Below are positions 12,313 through 23,640 of a DNA stretch of 64,000 nucleotides, piece after piece. The position numbers and the translations under genes are program-made. The notes below the pieces were generated by a model. That model saw nothing but the letters and a program-made list of their open reading frames with translations, was not told the DNA's origin and did no database searches. Numbering within the stretch: the first letter of the stretch is position 1; every line of letters begins with the position of its first letter. Source of the stretch: Hymenopellis radicata (lineage: Eukaryota; Basidiomycota; Agaricomycetes; Agaricales; Physalacriaceae); the NCBI GenBank assembly GCA_015501595.1, contig JADNRX010000159.1:54358-118357 (forward strand). Reading direction: 5' to 3'.

Positions 12313-14062
12313 ACGTGAAGCCATTTTCAGGTAAAGATGTTTGACAGGATATTCGCCGTCGCGTATACGAAAAACAAACAAGTTTGAGGAAGCAGAGACT
12401 GAAGAGCGTCGAGGCTAGAGCATTCAGGCGTCGTACAGGCATTATTTGTGCGGTTCCGCCAGTTGTAGTTCAGTCAATCGTGGTGTAACTTCGAGGACTG
12501 CCGAGAGTAAATTGAGCAGTTCTTGCCGCATCCGTACTTCCGAAAAGAGACGTCTTCCACGTGGGTCCCTTTTACATCTGCCTATTGCAGGCCTAAGGCT
12601 ATTGCTGGTCCATTGCCAGTAACCTCTAACAACGCGGCGGCGTAAGGATGCCAGCCTCCCTTCAAGAATAGCTGAAGGTTAACAAGTCGCAGTTTTTCGG
12701 CGATGTTCTAGCGTCCTCACAATACTGATGGTTGTCAATCATGATACTTTCTGTTCAGTACGCGTCCTTCTCTCTCCTCATTCCTTGGACTAAAGAATGA
12801 GCAGTTAACTGGAGGTTGTTATTACAAGTATGGGGACGAGGTCATTTCGGACTTTGTCAAAGTTGCGTGTAACCAGCTGCCGCAGAACGACCCGCTCAGG
12901 CCATCGGACAGCATTCTGGAGCGACTGAAATACACGGCAGACGATGTTGAAGGGTCTCAAGATCTGGTGTTACTCGTTCCCAAGAAAGAGGATGGCGAAC
13001 TTGACATTAAGCAGTACGATGGGCCCAGTGCGTGATTTCTCCTTCTCTTTCCACTTGATCCACTTAAATACGATGGACAGAACCGACTGTGCTTTCCGAC
13101 TCTACTGTGGCGGCAGTCGTCAACTTCACTATCGGCACCCGTCCCTCCCTCAGCGAGTTCAAAGTTGTCTTCCCCGACGATCCCGACGCCAAAGACTTGC
13201 ACGTCTCGATGTGCAACGGATACAACAAGTTCTACATCTTCTTATACGCGTACCGCATCCTCATCGGGCGCTTTCCAGAGCTGAAACCCTACATGATATA
13301 CGCAATGCTCGCCAGCCCTTTGGGTTGGTGCATAGATGAAGAATATTCATTCATCGCGGATCAGTATGCGTTCTGGTGGCTAGTCGCCGACGTCGACGAG
13401 AACGAGTTAGAAAACCCTGAAGACGACGGCTATCTCGACCTTGGAAGGTGGGAATACTTCTGGCTCCAGTTGTTATGTGCCGAGGGCAGGAGTGAGGACG
13501 AGATTATCCGCGAGGCGTGGTTCGGACAGGGAAGATTATATCACTTTGCGCGCGCAGACCTGTAAGCTTAGGTTGTGCTTCTTAATTTCTTTGCTGATCC
13601 ACGTACCCACAGTTTTCCTAAATCAGAACCCCTTGCATCGTTTCCAGCTGGACAGTCCGATACCTTGTTCTCCAAACTGCCGTTCGACGTCCTCGATTAT
13701 CTCTGCGTCTCGTACCTCAGCATTAGGGAGGCCTGCTCTCTCCTTTGCCTTAACCGTTCCTTGCGCGCCGCTCTTCTCCCATTCGTTAACTTTTTCGCCC
13801 AGAAGGCTATTGCTCGACGTCATCCATATTGGCTGCCCATTGTCGCGTCGTGTCTCAGAGGAGATGAAGAACAGCTCCGTTGGGAGCAGATGTGGGAGGG
13901 ACTCGGTGGCGAGATCCCGTGGGCGCCGTACGCGAGAGAATGTACAAAGAGCCCGGGAATGAGAAATCGACAGCGGATTTGGTGGATGGCGGAGAGATTT
14001 AGGAACCAGGTGAAGGAGAAAGGGTGGTTAGACGGGAGGACATCGATTTAGCAAGTCGTCTG
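12313..14062 (+). repeat. inverted duplication, copy 1 (contains F-box gene)
   Basis: The segment matches the reverse complement of 43462-45397 from the 5' flank (GTGAAGCCATTTTCAGGTAA, 12317-12336) to just past the stop codon (AGCAAGTCGTCTG). The copies differ by scattered substitutions and small indels. Copy 2 is longer because about 170 bp of its 5' flank is tandemly duplicated (44965-45090 against 45135-45330). Confidence 0.8.
12741..14051 (+). CDS. F-box-like protein, copy 1 (possible splice defect)
   Basis: Reading across introns gives about 390 residues: YYKYGDEVISDFVKVACNQL, an intron (about 13029-13080), then LSDSTVAAVVNFTIG, FPDDPDAKDLHVS, YNKFYIFLYAYRILIGRFPE and WFGQGRLYHFARAD, an intron (13562-13612), then an F-box-like stretch LPFDVLDYLCVSYLSIREA and SLLCLNRSLRAALLPFVNFF, ending GWLDGRTSI at 14051. 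F-box proteins recruit substrates to SCF ubiquitin ligases. The F-box sits in the C-terminal third rather than at the N-terminus, which is unusual. The first intron before AATGAGCAG lost the acceptor used in copy 2 (AAG|G became AAA|G). Splicing at the nearest AG shifts the frame into a stop, so copy 1 may be inactive unless another acceptor is used. Confidence 0.65.
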
Positions 14063-14595
14063 TGATCATACAGGCCCAACGTGAGTACTCTTGACACAAG
14101 CCTGGAAGGGCACGCTCATCAACTTGAAGACAGCTTTTGACAGAGCTATATCATCATCTGCATCAATACCTTCGTTCTCTGGGCTAGGTCTTGGCAATTC
14201 AGAGTAACATTAAGCTTACCTCCCAGCTCTCCAAACATCACCGATACTGTACCTTCTCCAGTCCGAGCTTCAAGTCATCACGTCGACATCGACGGTGCGC
14301 GCTCGAACAGCACACCGTCGACTGGCTCCGGCTTTCGCTCTTTCCCCCACCCTTCCCTCGCTTTTATTATAGACCTTCATGTATTTGAAACACGACGGAT
14401 TGTGTTCACGCGCTCAAAACAGACATGCAGGTTCTATGAGAAGACCGTTCTCCACCCATGGCTCTAACGTCTATCCCTCAGTTGACGCGACACGAGGTTG
14501 GTCCCGCCCACCCTCGCAGCTGACCGCGTCTACCTGGCAGGAAGTCGTTGGGGCCCGAAGGCTTGCAGCCTTTACCCACACACTCACAACCCTTG
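14063..14595. other. no recognisable gene
   Basis: The stretch between the F-box copy and the repeat at 14596 has only short frames (65-75 codons) without motifs. It has no counterpart beside the second F-box copy. Confidence 0.4.
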
Positions 14596-15085
14596 GCTTT
14601 CCATAGTATGTTGGTCAAAATGGCAAAATATTAGGACCCCGCTACACATGAGCATTTAGCCGCGCGTCAGAGCTTTTTTGGGCAAGTCGTCGCCCCCCAC
14701 AGTCAATCGCGCCGCGTGTCTGAGTCGCCACCGCGTGTGTGAGAGATGTCACCGGGTGTGTGTGAGAGGTGTCACCGCGCGTGTGAGAGTCGCCGCCGCG
14801 GGTGAGAGGGTCGTCACCGTGTGTGTGTGAGTCAGAGTCGCTGATGCGTTTGTTAGAGTTTCCGCTGCATGTGTGAGAGTCGTGAACCACCGCCGCGTGT
14901 GTGAGAGAGTCGTGAACCGCCGCGTTTCACAGTCATCGTCGCTCTTGATTATAGTTGCTCCTCGGGCCACGATCAGAGTCGTTGACCACTGCTTTTCAGA
15001 GTTGTTGAGTGCCGTGTGTCAGATCGTCGTCAAATTTGTCAGTGTTGTCCGCCACGTAGTAGTCACATTAATGTAAGGTTGAATA
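14596..15085 (+). repeat. dispersed repeat with TCACACGCGGCG-type minisatellite, left copy
   Basis: The element begins TTGGTCAAAATGGCAAAATA and contains an irregular array (14700-14930) built on GTGTGAGAGTCGCCGCCGCG. It matches the reverse complement of 40590-41060 over its whole length, including the unique flank ATCAGAGTCGTT. The array reads as Ser-His-Thr-rich peptide on the minus strand in several frames, which comes from the repeat and is not evidence of a gene. No terminal inverted repeat or target duplication was found, so the class is unknown. Confidence 0.65.
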
Positions 15086-16417
15086 TAATCTACTATCAAT
15101 GTCCAGCACCTCGGTTATCCCAGTGCGCAAAATTCGCATCCCGAGTACGAATGGCTCTCTCGGCCCGGCGCGCTGCCAACGCATTTCGTCTGGGAACACA
15201 TACTACATGGTTCCCAGTACTGACCCGACCTGGTACCTGTACTCTGGGCCCAACACGTCCTGCCGGTGGTATTTGCCCAGCAGCGGGGCCACCTCCCGCC
15301 TGGTTTGGGGCCTGCTGCTGCTGTCTATTCTGGCGTTGCTGATTGAGATATCATTGCACGGGCCATCCTGGGCGATTGTCGCGATCGCGAGCTAGTGCTG
15401 CATTTTCAGGCTGAGAGCGTGCCAAGATGTGTGGCGCAGGAGTTCCCATAGAGTCAATAAATTCCTGAGGTGGCGGAAATTCTGCATTTACGCCAGGAAG
15501 CATCGTACCGTGCATGTCGTCAGAGTTGAAAGACCTGAAAACAGTTAGCTCAATCTACCATTATTCCTGTAGAACACTGACCATGCTACATTGGGGCGAG
15601 TTCGCCAGAAGTAGCCTAGCTGAGGCTAACAGAAGGAATACTCCCGCAATTCCCGATTCGCCCACCACCGAATCTGACAGCACAGAGACCAGCCTTCATC
15701 CACATCATGATGCTGTCCCGCTAGATATCCATTACACCGAAAGAGGTTATGGCCAGTGAGTCCAAGTCGATTGGTGTCCTTTGCAGCTTCGCGCATGCTT
15801 GTTGCCATTGAAGAACAGATGAATTCAGCGACTCGTAGGAGAAATAGACCATCCTAGAAAATGTAAGCAAGATTTTGAGAGAAGAGAATATTCAGACCTC
15901 TGCATAGTCGAATGCTCGATGAATGCCTGCCAAGGACTCCACCTCGAAACCCGCATAATAGTCGTACGCGTCGCCGGGAGCTCCGCCTTTGGGTAGCCGC
16001 GCCCCAGTGGCAGCCATTCCGGAATGCTTTGCAGTGAAGTATTTGAACTGTTCTCCGCGTTTAAGCTCACACATAACTAAAATTGGTTAAAAAGTGATGA
16101 AACGGAAATTATGCCAACATACATGAGCTTAGCTCTTCATGATCCGCTAGACGTTGATGAACCGAAGGATGAAAGGCGTTAAACATGCCCCAATTAAGCT
16201 AGGTATGAGTGTAAGTATTATACAAAATTAAGTAGCGCCACACTTACAATATGTCGCTGACCGACTTTTTTCGCCACAAGACTGAAGTCTAGTGTTTCTT
16301 CATAGTCATAAACATCCATCCAAAAGCCATTTTCGTCATTCTGCATATGAGAGTCGGGATCGGAATCGGGAGCAGAGGTTAGACGAATGTCCTCCATATC
16401 GGAATTGGAGCTGGAGG

Positions 16418-17432
16418 TAAGGAGCAGCACGGTATGGCGGGTAACGCGCGGTATGGCGGGTCGGGTAACCCGCGGGACGGGTACGGGATCCGATTGCCAA
16501 TACCGCGGTATACCGCCGTACCCGAGCCATATTTTCATGCCTGTTGGCGACCTCCGAGCAATTGCGCGGAGGCTACCAGCATGCATGATGCATGGCGGGA
16601 GTGCGACGGGGGAGATTGCGGGGAGGATAGCATGGGTCGAGGACATGGGTGAGGAGCTTGCAGGCGAGGAGGCTGCGGCAGACAGTGTGGGATGAAGATG
16701 GTGGGGGAGCAGATGAGCAGGGAAATGCGATAGAAATATTGAGCAGGAACGTACCACTGTGGCCAGAATGCGTGCACGACGCCATCCTGGCTAAAATCTC
16801 GCATCGTGATGGTAAGCCGGTCAATCCGGTGTGCTGAAGCGTGCTCGGGTGTGTGGTGGCCTCGTTCTGAGAGCGTACACCAGGCGAATCTGCATTGAAA
16901 TGGGGCCGTCGTGAAGACGAGCACCACAGAGTCCCAGAATATATCCGAGGATAGCGACGGCGGCGGGGCCAGTCCAAGCGCAAGAAAACCAGTGCAATAT
17001 TAGTGCTGCCTCGCTTGTGAGGGCTTACGCGTGGCGCGTCGTCGTTAAAATGGTGTCGTCGCTAAGTCAAACACCAGAATGCGTCCCGGAACGTATCCGA
17101 GGGCGCAGCGGCCGGCGCAAAGCCAAATCGCACCAGAGAAGCAACAGAACACGAAAAATATAAGCAGAATAAGCCCCAGAATAAGTTCTGGGGCCGACGA
17201 GCACGACATTGCCGTCGTGCTGTGGTGGCAAGAGTGAAGAGATAAGATCGCGATGCAGCGATCATTATCCGGCAATTGCCGGATCGCGCCGCTGGCTCCG
17301 CAATTCGACGGTATCTCGCGGTATACCGTCTACCGACCCGCACCCGTATACCGCCGGTGCGGTATGCGGTATTGGCGGGTCGGGTAGACGGAGTAAGCCT
17401 CTTACCCGCGGTATTACCCGGGCTATTCCTTA
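16418..17432 (-). mobile_element. hAT-like non-autonomous element, copy A (1015 bp)
   Basis: The ends are TAAGGAGCAGC and GCTATTCCTTA, imperfect inverted repeats. They are bounded by perfect 8-bp direct repeats GCTGGAGG at 16410-16417 and 17433-17440. The subterminal regions are rich in GGTAT, ACCCG and CGGTATACCG motifs. The copy at 28755-30880 is its near-identical reverse complement with a second element inside it. An 8-bp target duplication places it with hAT. No transposase frame is present. It sits inside an exon of the dioxygenase gene. Confidence 0.85.
16532..16587 (-). other. hairpin module 2 in element A
   Basis: On the minus strand: CATGCATGCTGG, then a hairpin CCTCCG / CGGAGG closing a loop CGCAATTGCT, then ACAGGCATGAA. 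Equivalent hairpins with different but still paired arms occur at 22470-22526, 27579-27635 and 30201-30257. The meaning is discussed in the findings. Confidence 0.6.
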
Positions 17433-19714
17433 GCTGGAGGCGGGAGCAGGGCGAATGTCGTCCATACCATCAGCATCAGAGATGATCCAAATCATTCTTC
17501 CACATCTCTGGAGAACGTCTTCTGACGCATCGAGTTCCTGTAACCCAAGAGCATCAGGATGATAGATTTGAGCACCATCAGGAGGATGAGCGATACGCTC
17601 CTTGTCGAAGCTAATTCCATGGGTCTGTAGATACTGAACCTTGGATTTGTCTTTTCTGGAGGTAAAGAAGACCCGAGAGCACTGCTCCTCCGGTGGAAGA
17701 AACAAGCAATGCCTGCACGCCAGGGGCTAGGAAATATTGAGTGTTGCAATTAAACACGCGATGAAATACTTACTTGAGGAAATGGTCGAATTTGTCGTTC
17801 TTGAGCCTCTTTCTGGAGCTTTTCCATGTGCGTCTACAACTGATGAGTTCGGAATGTGGGGAGAAGAAATATCTGACCTTATTGGGTCGATTAGCCTGAA
17901 GATACCATGTCTGTTCTAAGTCCCAAATGTGCAGTTCTGCGGTTCGCGCAAATACAGCCGCTACCGGATTACCCTCATCTGCCTGACACTTCCAATGTTT
18001 CAAGCCACCACGATCAGTCTTCTCTGAGAACACACTTTTGAGAATAGTGAAAAACTGCTTAATGATGTTCACCGAAGATCCAATTTCGTGGACACCCCAG
18101 TCAGTTTCCTCCAGAGCGGGGCCAAGCCATCGCCATGCTAAAATATAGTTTTCCTGTGAGAGAAGAAAATATACGACTCCAGGAAGTGCCAAGCGCGGCA
18201 TGAGATTCGGCTGTTGTAGCAATATGTTGAGAAGCAAGCCTGCGCCCTTTTTCGTACACAGCAAATATCCTGCTGGGCCCTATGAACCTTAGAAAATAGA
18301 TTTACCAGTAAAAAAGAGAATGACATACTGGCTCTACCTTAGGCGTAAAGAGTAGATCTTGCTCAAGCCAACTCTCACATTCAGTTGGCGCCCAGTTGTA
18401 CAGGAGTTGTAGAAATGTGGTCTGAGTGGCCCCAAATCGTACAAGAGCTTGACTGTGATCTCCGTTCAATTTCGTCAAGTATGCGGATGATGCTACCTGT
18501 CGCATAACATCGTATAGGTACGAATCCTGCATGTTATCTTAGCAACATTTTTATCATAGTTAAAACAGCTTACTCGGAGCGCATCTGTCATTTCAACCGC
18601 CGTATAGTTCTTGATGTTCACATGTTTCATGACCTGAAGGACTTCGCCCAGAATACCTCGTTCGGTAGCCCGATATGATGATTCCTCAGGAACAAGAAAG
18701 GATTCCCTGCCTTTGGATACCGCTCCTAGAGAGCGTTCCAAATCATCTAGTGTAAATGCCTGACTCTATAAAACATCAGATTAATAACCACTTCGTTCTA
18801 TTAAGTACGTACCCTGGATTGCCAACGGGCCGTAGAAATCCCTTGAAGAACTGAGGTGATGACACGCGCAAACTCCTCAAATTGGACAACAAGCGGTGCT
18901 TCACTATTAGATAGAAACGGGACGAAAGCATCAGAGGAGGGTGGTACGGGAGCTGACGTCCGAGGAAGCCGATCCGGAATCAACGGCATCTCCTTATAAC
19001 CTGGAAGATCAACCATTGCCACCCCATCGTTATTGCTACGATCAATGAGTTCATGACGGTACACCGTATATCGCTAAGTTGGAGGGCAACATAAGAGAAT
19101 AAAAACAATTTGTGCACTGTGACTCACACAATAATACGAACTGGGCCCTCCATAATCGATATCGTCCGGACTTGGGAATCCGTTTAACTGCGTATGGACA
19201 TGAGCCTTTACAGCGTCATCATGCTAAAACAACACATAAACCTCTAATTGTTGACAAATCATGAAACATACAGCTAGAATGGCGCGAGTAACATAGATCT
19301 CTAAGGCATGGTAGACATCCATGGGGCGCGCCTCCGCGTCAAGGAGGCGAAGGACATAGACAGTGGTAAAGAGACCTAAGCAGAAGTCTACGTCCACCCC
19401 ACGAAGTCCCTCAGGCAAACCAAGAATCAGAAAAACCCAATCCTTCAAGCGGCGTAACTGTAATTCATTGAGGTTAAGCGTACTCAGACTGCAAAGCAAA
19501 TTTCACATACATGACTCAAGTTCGAGTAATAAGTTTTAAGCCGCACTTGAACAGAGCGGAATTCACTCAGTCGATAGCCCCGGCGAGAAGCAATCTCTTT
19601 CCGGAATCCCTTGGGAAGAGGCAGCGATCGTGGCGGTTCGGGAGTTGGAAGTGTAATGGCACGACAAGGCAACGACTGATCTAGAACAAAGTCCAGGGGC
19701 TCAATGCCAGACAT

Positions 19715-20770
19715 CTTGTAGAGGAGAGGAGAGGAGTGAAGTGCAGTGCCAGATCTCAACTCGTCGTGATGGTAAAAAGACAACCCGCGATAAGCCAGTT
19801 GCCATTTTAGGCAAACAAGAGTAACCGTGAGAACTCGTGAGAACGCGCCGAGGTAAGGTCGAAACCTGTATACCTGCTGTATACTAAATACTCAAATGGG
19901 AAAAGGACGTGTCACGAAGACAACGCCACACTGCATCGGCAACTCCATCAACACCACAGATAAAGATGTCTTACTCAAACACGGGGGCTACATGGAATAG
20001 CTCCCATCACGAACGTAGCATAGCGTCTCTGTCTACCGTCTCCGTATACCGTCTGCGAGTAACCAAGATCAAGATCTACGACGTGACAATACAAAAATTA
20101 GCACCAAGTCGAAAAACAGTAAGACAAGACTGACCCAGGAGCGGATGGCCTTGAGGAAGGAGTCATACTGGCCACGGACACGCCGCAGCGGTCTGTTGAT
20201 GTCCATAGTTTCAACCTACGCAAGTTCGGAGCGCGGAGACAAGAGGTCGGCGCGTACACTGTATCAAGTCAACATGGTATAACCCAGGTGGTACAGTAAG
20301 ACTTACGAGAACTGAGGTCTATAATCAGTCAGTCGGGAAACAGTCCTCAAAGTCAAAGCAGAACGACTTACGGGACGCGCTATTTGGGTGACACTAGGAC
20401 GAAACCGGAGGTAAATGTCAAATCCGCGAAGACAAGGCAAAGCGACATACCAAACAGTTGTTTGCACCGGCGTGTAGCCTGAACGGGAGCGCGAGCAGTC
20501 GACTGTAAATTTGTTTCAGAAGTGAAGTAGAAAAAATTGAGCAAACTTACCAACGAGTTAGGTCATTCTTCTCCGCATGTCAGAGCGAATGGTGCTAAAC
20601 GTGAGGAGCTCTCGAGGCTTTGGAAACGGCCCCAGACAGCCGTCGCGTACCATCCGCACGGTGTTGAGTTGTAAACTGTTGTACACGGGTCAGTGTTACC
20701 AGTGCAGGTCGAAAGACGTGAAGAGTGTCCCTTTTCACGAAGAATGGTATATCGGCCCTTGTATAGCGAT
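19715..20770. other. no recognisable gene
   Basis: The stretch lies upstream of the dioxygenase gene. The minus strand shows short exon-like pieces with good donors (for example around 20140-20210, starting MDINRPLRRVRGQYDSFLKA, then GTCAGT), but I could not assemble a gene or name a family. The dioxygenase promoter should be near 19720-19880. Confidence 0.35.
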
Positions 20771-20773
20771 CGT

Positions 20774-21222
20774 TCATGCGGGACAACTCATGACCGAGCT
20801 GTACGACACGTATTCGGGGTTTGTGGTGGGCCAGAACATGCGCAGTATGGCAGCTAAGATAAACTGCACAAACATGTGAAGCGTTGTGACGAAGAGCGGG
20901 TAAGGAAAGTTGAGGTGATCGTCGGAGAACATCCACTTGTTGTAGACAGACAAAGTAGTGGCAAATAGGAACCTGGATAGCGTGTCAGCAGAGTAACGAG
21001 AGCAAACCGGACCGGAAACAAGCAATTCACCAGGAAGCAATGAAGAGCAAATTTAAAGACGCGTTATGTATCCAAAGTCGTTTCTTTTCGTCCTTGCTTG
21101 CTATATGTACCGATTCGCCCGGAGGCATGAAAACATCCTCTTCAGCACTGCCCTGCGGTAATAATGGTAGCGACTGTGATGCGCTGTCGTCGCGGGAGTA
21201 GAGCCCGTGCGACGACGATCTC
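20774..21222 (-). pseudogene. truncated SLC35/TPT-family transporter
   Basis: Two adjoining exons read LPLLPQGSAEEDVFMPPGES, KDEKKRLWIHNASLNLLFIA, then across a 54-nt intron SWFLFATTLSVYNKWMF, FPYPLFVTTLHMFVQFILAA. This is the N-terminal tail and first two helices of a triose-phosphate/nucleotide-sugar transporter (SLC35C2-like). The sequence after ILRMFWPTTNPEYV no longer matches the family and the remaining helices are absent. On the other side the gene runs toward the minisatellite arm at 21430. It is a fragment, perhaps carried or broken by that element. Confidence 0.6.
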
Positions 21223-21429
21223 TATTCAAAGTAGTCAGTTGGGTAGAGACGACAACGAGTATAAATTTGACTGACCGAGGTGAAGAAGACTCCTAGTGAG
21301 TTGGAATCAAGTCAGAGGACGGCATCAGCAGGCGCAGCCGAAGTGGCGGGTGGAACATCCGCCCAATCGACATCGTCGTCGACGGGACCTCCTGGGGTAA
21401 ATAGACCCTCGAAATCCTCAAATTGTCTG

Positions 21430-21850
21430 ACTATTAGAAACCGCCGGTCAGGCACGCCGTTCGGGCGAATGCTGACCAATTTGCGCGCAAATCCTGACCA
21501 ATTTGCGCTCAAATCCTGGTGAGTTTGCGCTCAAATCCTGGCGAGTTTGCGCGTAAATCCTGGCGAGTTTGCGCGTAAATCCTGACGAGTTTACGCGCAA
21601 ATCCTGACGGGTTTACGCGCAAATCCTGGCGAGTATGCGCGCAAATTCGGGCCACAATGCGCTCAAATCCTGGTGAGTTTGTCCGAAAATCCTGACGAGT
21701 ATACCCGCAAATCATGATGAGTATACGCGCAAATCCTGAGATCCGGCGTTTCGGGCCGAGATCCGAGACGACGCGCCAGCCTTCGATCGAGTCGTTGCTC
21801 TGTCTCTCTCCCACCACCCACGATGCCTACCTAGTGGCGACGGCCGTCCC
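21430..21850 (+). repeat. 22-bp minisatellite arm, left (inverted relative to 25218-25935)
   Basis: About a dozen copies of a 22-bp unit of the form GAGTTTGCGCGTAAATCCTG plus GC lie between about 21470 and 21760. Unique sequence on both sides also matches the reverse complement of the right arm: on the outside GCCGGTCAGGCACGCCGTTC, on the inside CCCACCACCCACGATGCC and GTGGCGACGGCCGTCC. The two arms are therefore an inverted repeat about 3.4 kb apart. Because the unit is 22 bp and lacks stops, long artificial frames cross the array. Confidence 0.8.
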
Positions 21851-22681
21851 ACTTCCGCGCTGGTAACCGCTAGGCGGCCTCTGGGCTGTTGGTTGTTGTG
21901 CTGGCTCTGCGCCAGACTTACTGCTGCTGTCTCTGTGACAGCAGCAGAGAACGAGGACGACAGCCGACTGGACAACAACCACGACAACGACTACGCGTAG
22001 ACAAGGACGAGGACGATCTCTGTCACAGGAAGCCACGACGTCTGGAGGAGGAGGAGGAACACTTGGAGATGACACCAAAGTTCGCGACGCTACGATCTTC
22101 CCAACAGTATGTATTCTCATTTTCTCGCAAAGCGTTCTTGACAAGCTCGGCAGTTCTTTCCTCGCGACGTTGCAGAAGACGTCGCCCAATCCACCTGCGG
22201 CTGCCGTCTGCTAGCTTTTCCTCGATGTCATCAAGAACTCGCGACAGCTGCGCTAAAGACAGCCCTGAAGACTGTCCCCGCCATATGCGAGGCGTGGAGG
22301 CAGGACGAGAGACACATTTGAAAGTGCTCCTCCCAAAGTAGGGATGACCTTCCATGACCATCTGGATGACAACAAGATGGACGGCAAAGACGCGTCTTCG
22401 CCCGTCAACACAACGACTCCCACCTCCACTGCCGCTATTACCTATTACCATCACCCTCAGTCCCCGCATCATGCACGGCTGAGTGTCCCCGTGCCATTGC
22501 CCGGGGATGCTCATCGGGCATGAATGGATTTGGGTGATTGGTAGTGTTCTGAGTGTGTGTGAACCCATGGGCCGACCAGAACCCGCAGCCCGTACCCGTA
22601 TGGTACGGGTTTTAACCCGCGACGGGCATGGGCGTGGGTGTCCCTCTCGACACCCGCGGATCCTCTCGTGCTATTCCTTAC
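21851..22681 (+). mobile_element. degenerate hAT-like element, 3' part
   Basis: The right end GTGCTATTCCTTA (22669-22681) matches the terminus of element A (GGGCTATTCCTTA). Upstream lies a subterminal stretch rich in ACCCG and GGGT motifs. A GACAGCAGCAGAG-type block at 21940 and hairpin module 2 at 22470-22526 are shared with the element at 29369-30471. No matching left end or target duplication was found, so the start is arbitrary. Confidence 0.4.
22470..22526 (+). other. hairpin module 2
   Basis: CATGCACGGCTGAGTG precedes a hairpin TCCCCG / CGGGGA with loop TGCCATTGCC, followed by CGGGCATGAATG. It is almost identical to the copy at 30201-30257 and structurally equivalent to those at 16532-16587 and 27579-27635. 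Confidence 0.6.
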
Positions 22682-23253
22682 GCGGCGGCGCCGCGATTCT
22701 TCAGGTCACAGTACGTTCGTTTTCTTGGTTCGACTTGCTTGTTGATTGGACAACCTGTTCATAGACAAACTGCCTTCGACTTGAGGATATCCCGGTGACG
22801 CCATGATCTTGCAGGAGTTGGGCTGGTAAGCTTACTGTTAATTTTTGAGCATGAAATTGACGACTTTCTCAGACTGGACCGTGTCGCCTCGAAGAGCACT
22901 GGAAAGTAAGTTGGTTCTTGGTCTGCCTCGGGACATGCTCTAACGAACTGTATTGCAAGTAAGAGATAGAGAGAAAGCGCGTGCGAGACGATATGTATGT
23001 GTAAGTATTGACTCGACCAAGATCTTCGTTGTGTAACTTACAACGTCGGCACAGAATTTGACATGGCAAAACTTTTGTATTTTGAATGGTACGTGCATTA
23101 GGTGGACTACGCGGTAGGAGGACTAATAACATGTGTACAGGATGTCTGGAGTAGTGTAGTAGAAATGAATGTATCATAAGTACTTTGGGCGGGTGAAGTA
23201 AGCGCGGAAGTGGGGGCCGCGACGGCAGATTGGAATCGTCGTCGCTGTGTGTG

Positions 23254-23640
23254 TCAATGACGACGCCGATGTCCATGGAGGCGGATGGGTCGATAGGGCA
23301 TCCATGGTGGATGGCAGGCCTGGGTGAAACCAAAGAGAGTCGGCGGCGGCGTGCCCGTAGATATTGGTGGTGCTGAGACGTCTCTCCCACATGGGCGGAG
23401 ATTTCGTTGGCAAGTAGGCGGTGATGGCAGAGAACGCAGCGAAGGCGTGTCGTTTCGTCCGCGGCATATGGCAAACAAAGTCCAAGCCAAGAGATAGCCC
23501 ACCACACAATCTCAAACGGTCCCGCATGTTTGACGTCCAGAGCGACATGTGTCTAGAGCTCTGGGAGTGCGTGTGCGATAGAGCGCCACTCGCGACTGAG
23601 GGTGAGCCAGTACTCGATGTCATCGCAATCATATGAGGAT
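23254..23640 (-). pseudogene. possible fragment of an F-box-type gene
   Basis: The minus strand reads DDIEYWLTLSREWRSIAHAL, PEL, a TAG stop, then THVALDVKHAGPFEIVWWAI. The pattern W..L...WR.IA...P.LW.hv.l is common just after the F-box in basidiomycete F-box proteins; the stop sits where Trp is expected. No upstream F-box was recognised. The piece lies between the two minisatellite arms and may be captured sequence. The call rests on pattern memory only. Confidence 0.3.

Larger units (their letters stand above)
15351..19714 (-). pseudogene. 2OG-Fe(II) dioxygenase-domain gene interrupted by a transposon
   Basis: About a dozen exons join from MSGIEPLDFVLDQSLP (19714) to a stop at 15351. The N-terminal two thirds is helical and of unknown function (DVDFCLGLFTTVYVLRLLDA, YKEMPLIPDRLP, WLEQDLLF, GVVYFLLSQENYILAWRWLG, DLEQTWYLQAN). 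The C-terminal part reads LNWGMFNAFHPSVHQRLADH, GDAYDYYAGFEVESLAG, AGQHHDVDEGW and NVAWSFNSDDMHGTMLPG. HHD (15690-15713) followed by MHGT (15507-15518) fits the HxD...H iron triad of the 2OG-Fe(II) fold. Such domains, some assigned to the JBP1/TET type, are greatly expanded in mushrooms and often sit with transposons; I cannot tell which subfamily this is. A hAT-like element splits one exon after RPAPASS; removing it and one target copy restores the frame. Confidence 0.7.

Noticed and set aside
13441..13962. 173-codon frame overlapping the F-box exons
   Set aside because: It is the shifted frame of the F-box gene; the same shadow is found on the second copy at 43570-44055.
14642..14970. Ser-His-Thr-rich open frames on the minus strand
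   Set aside because: Produced by the TCACACGCGG minisatellite; not conserved as a single frame between the two copies.
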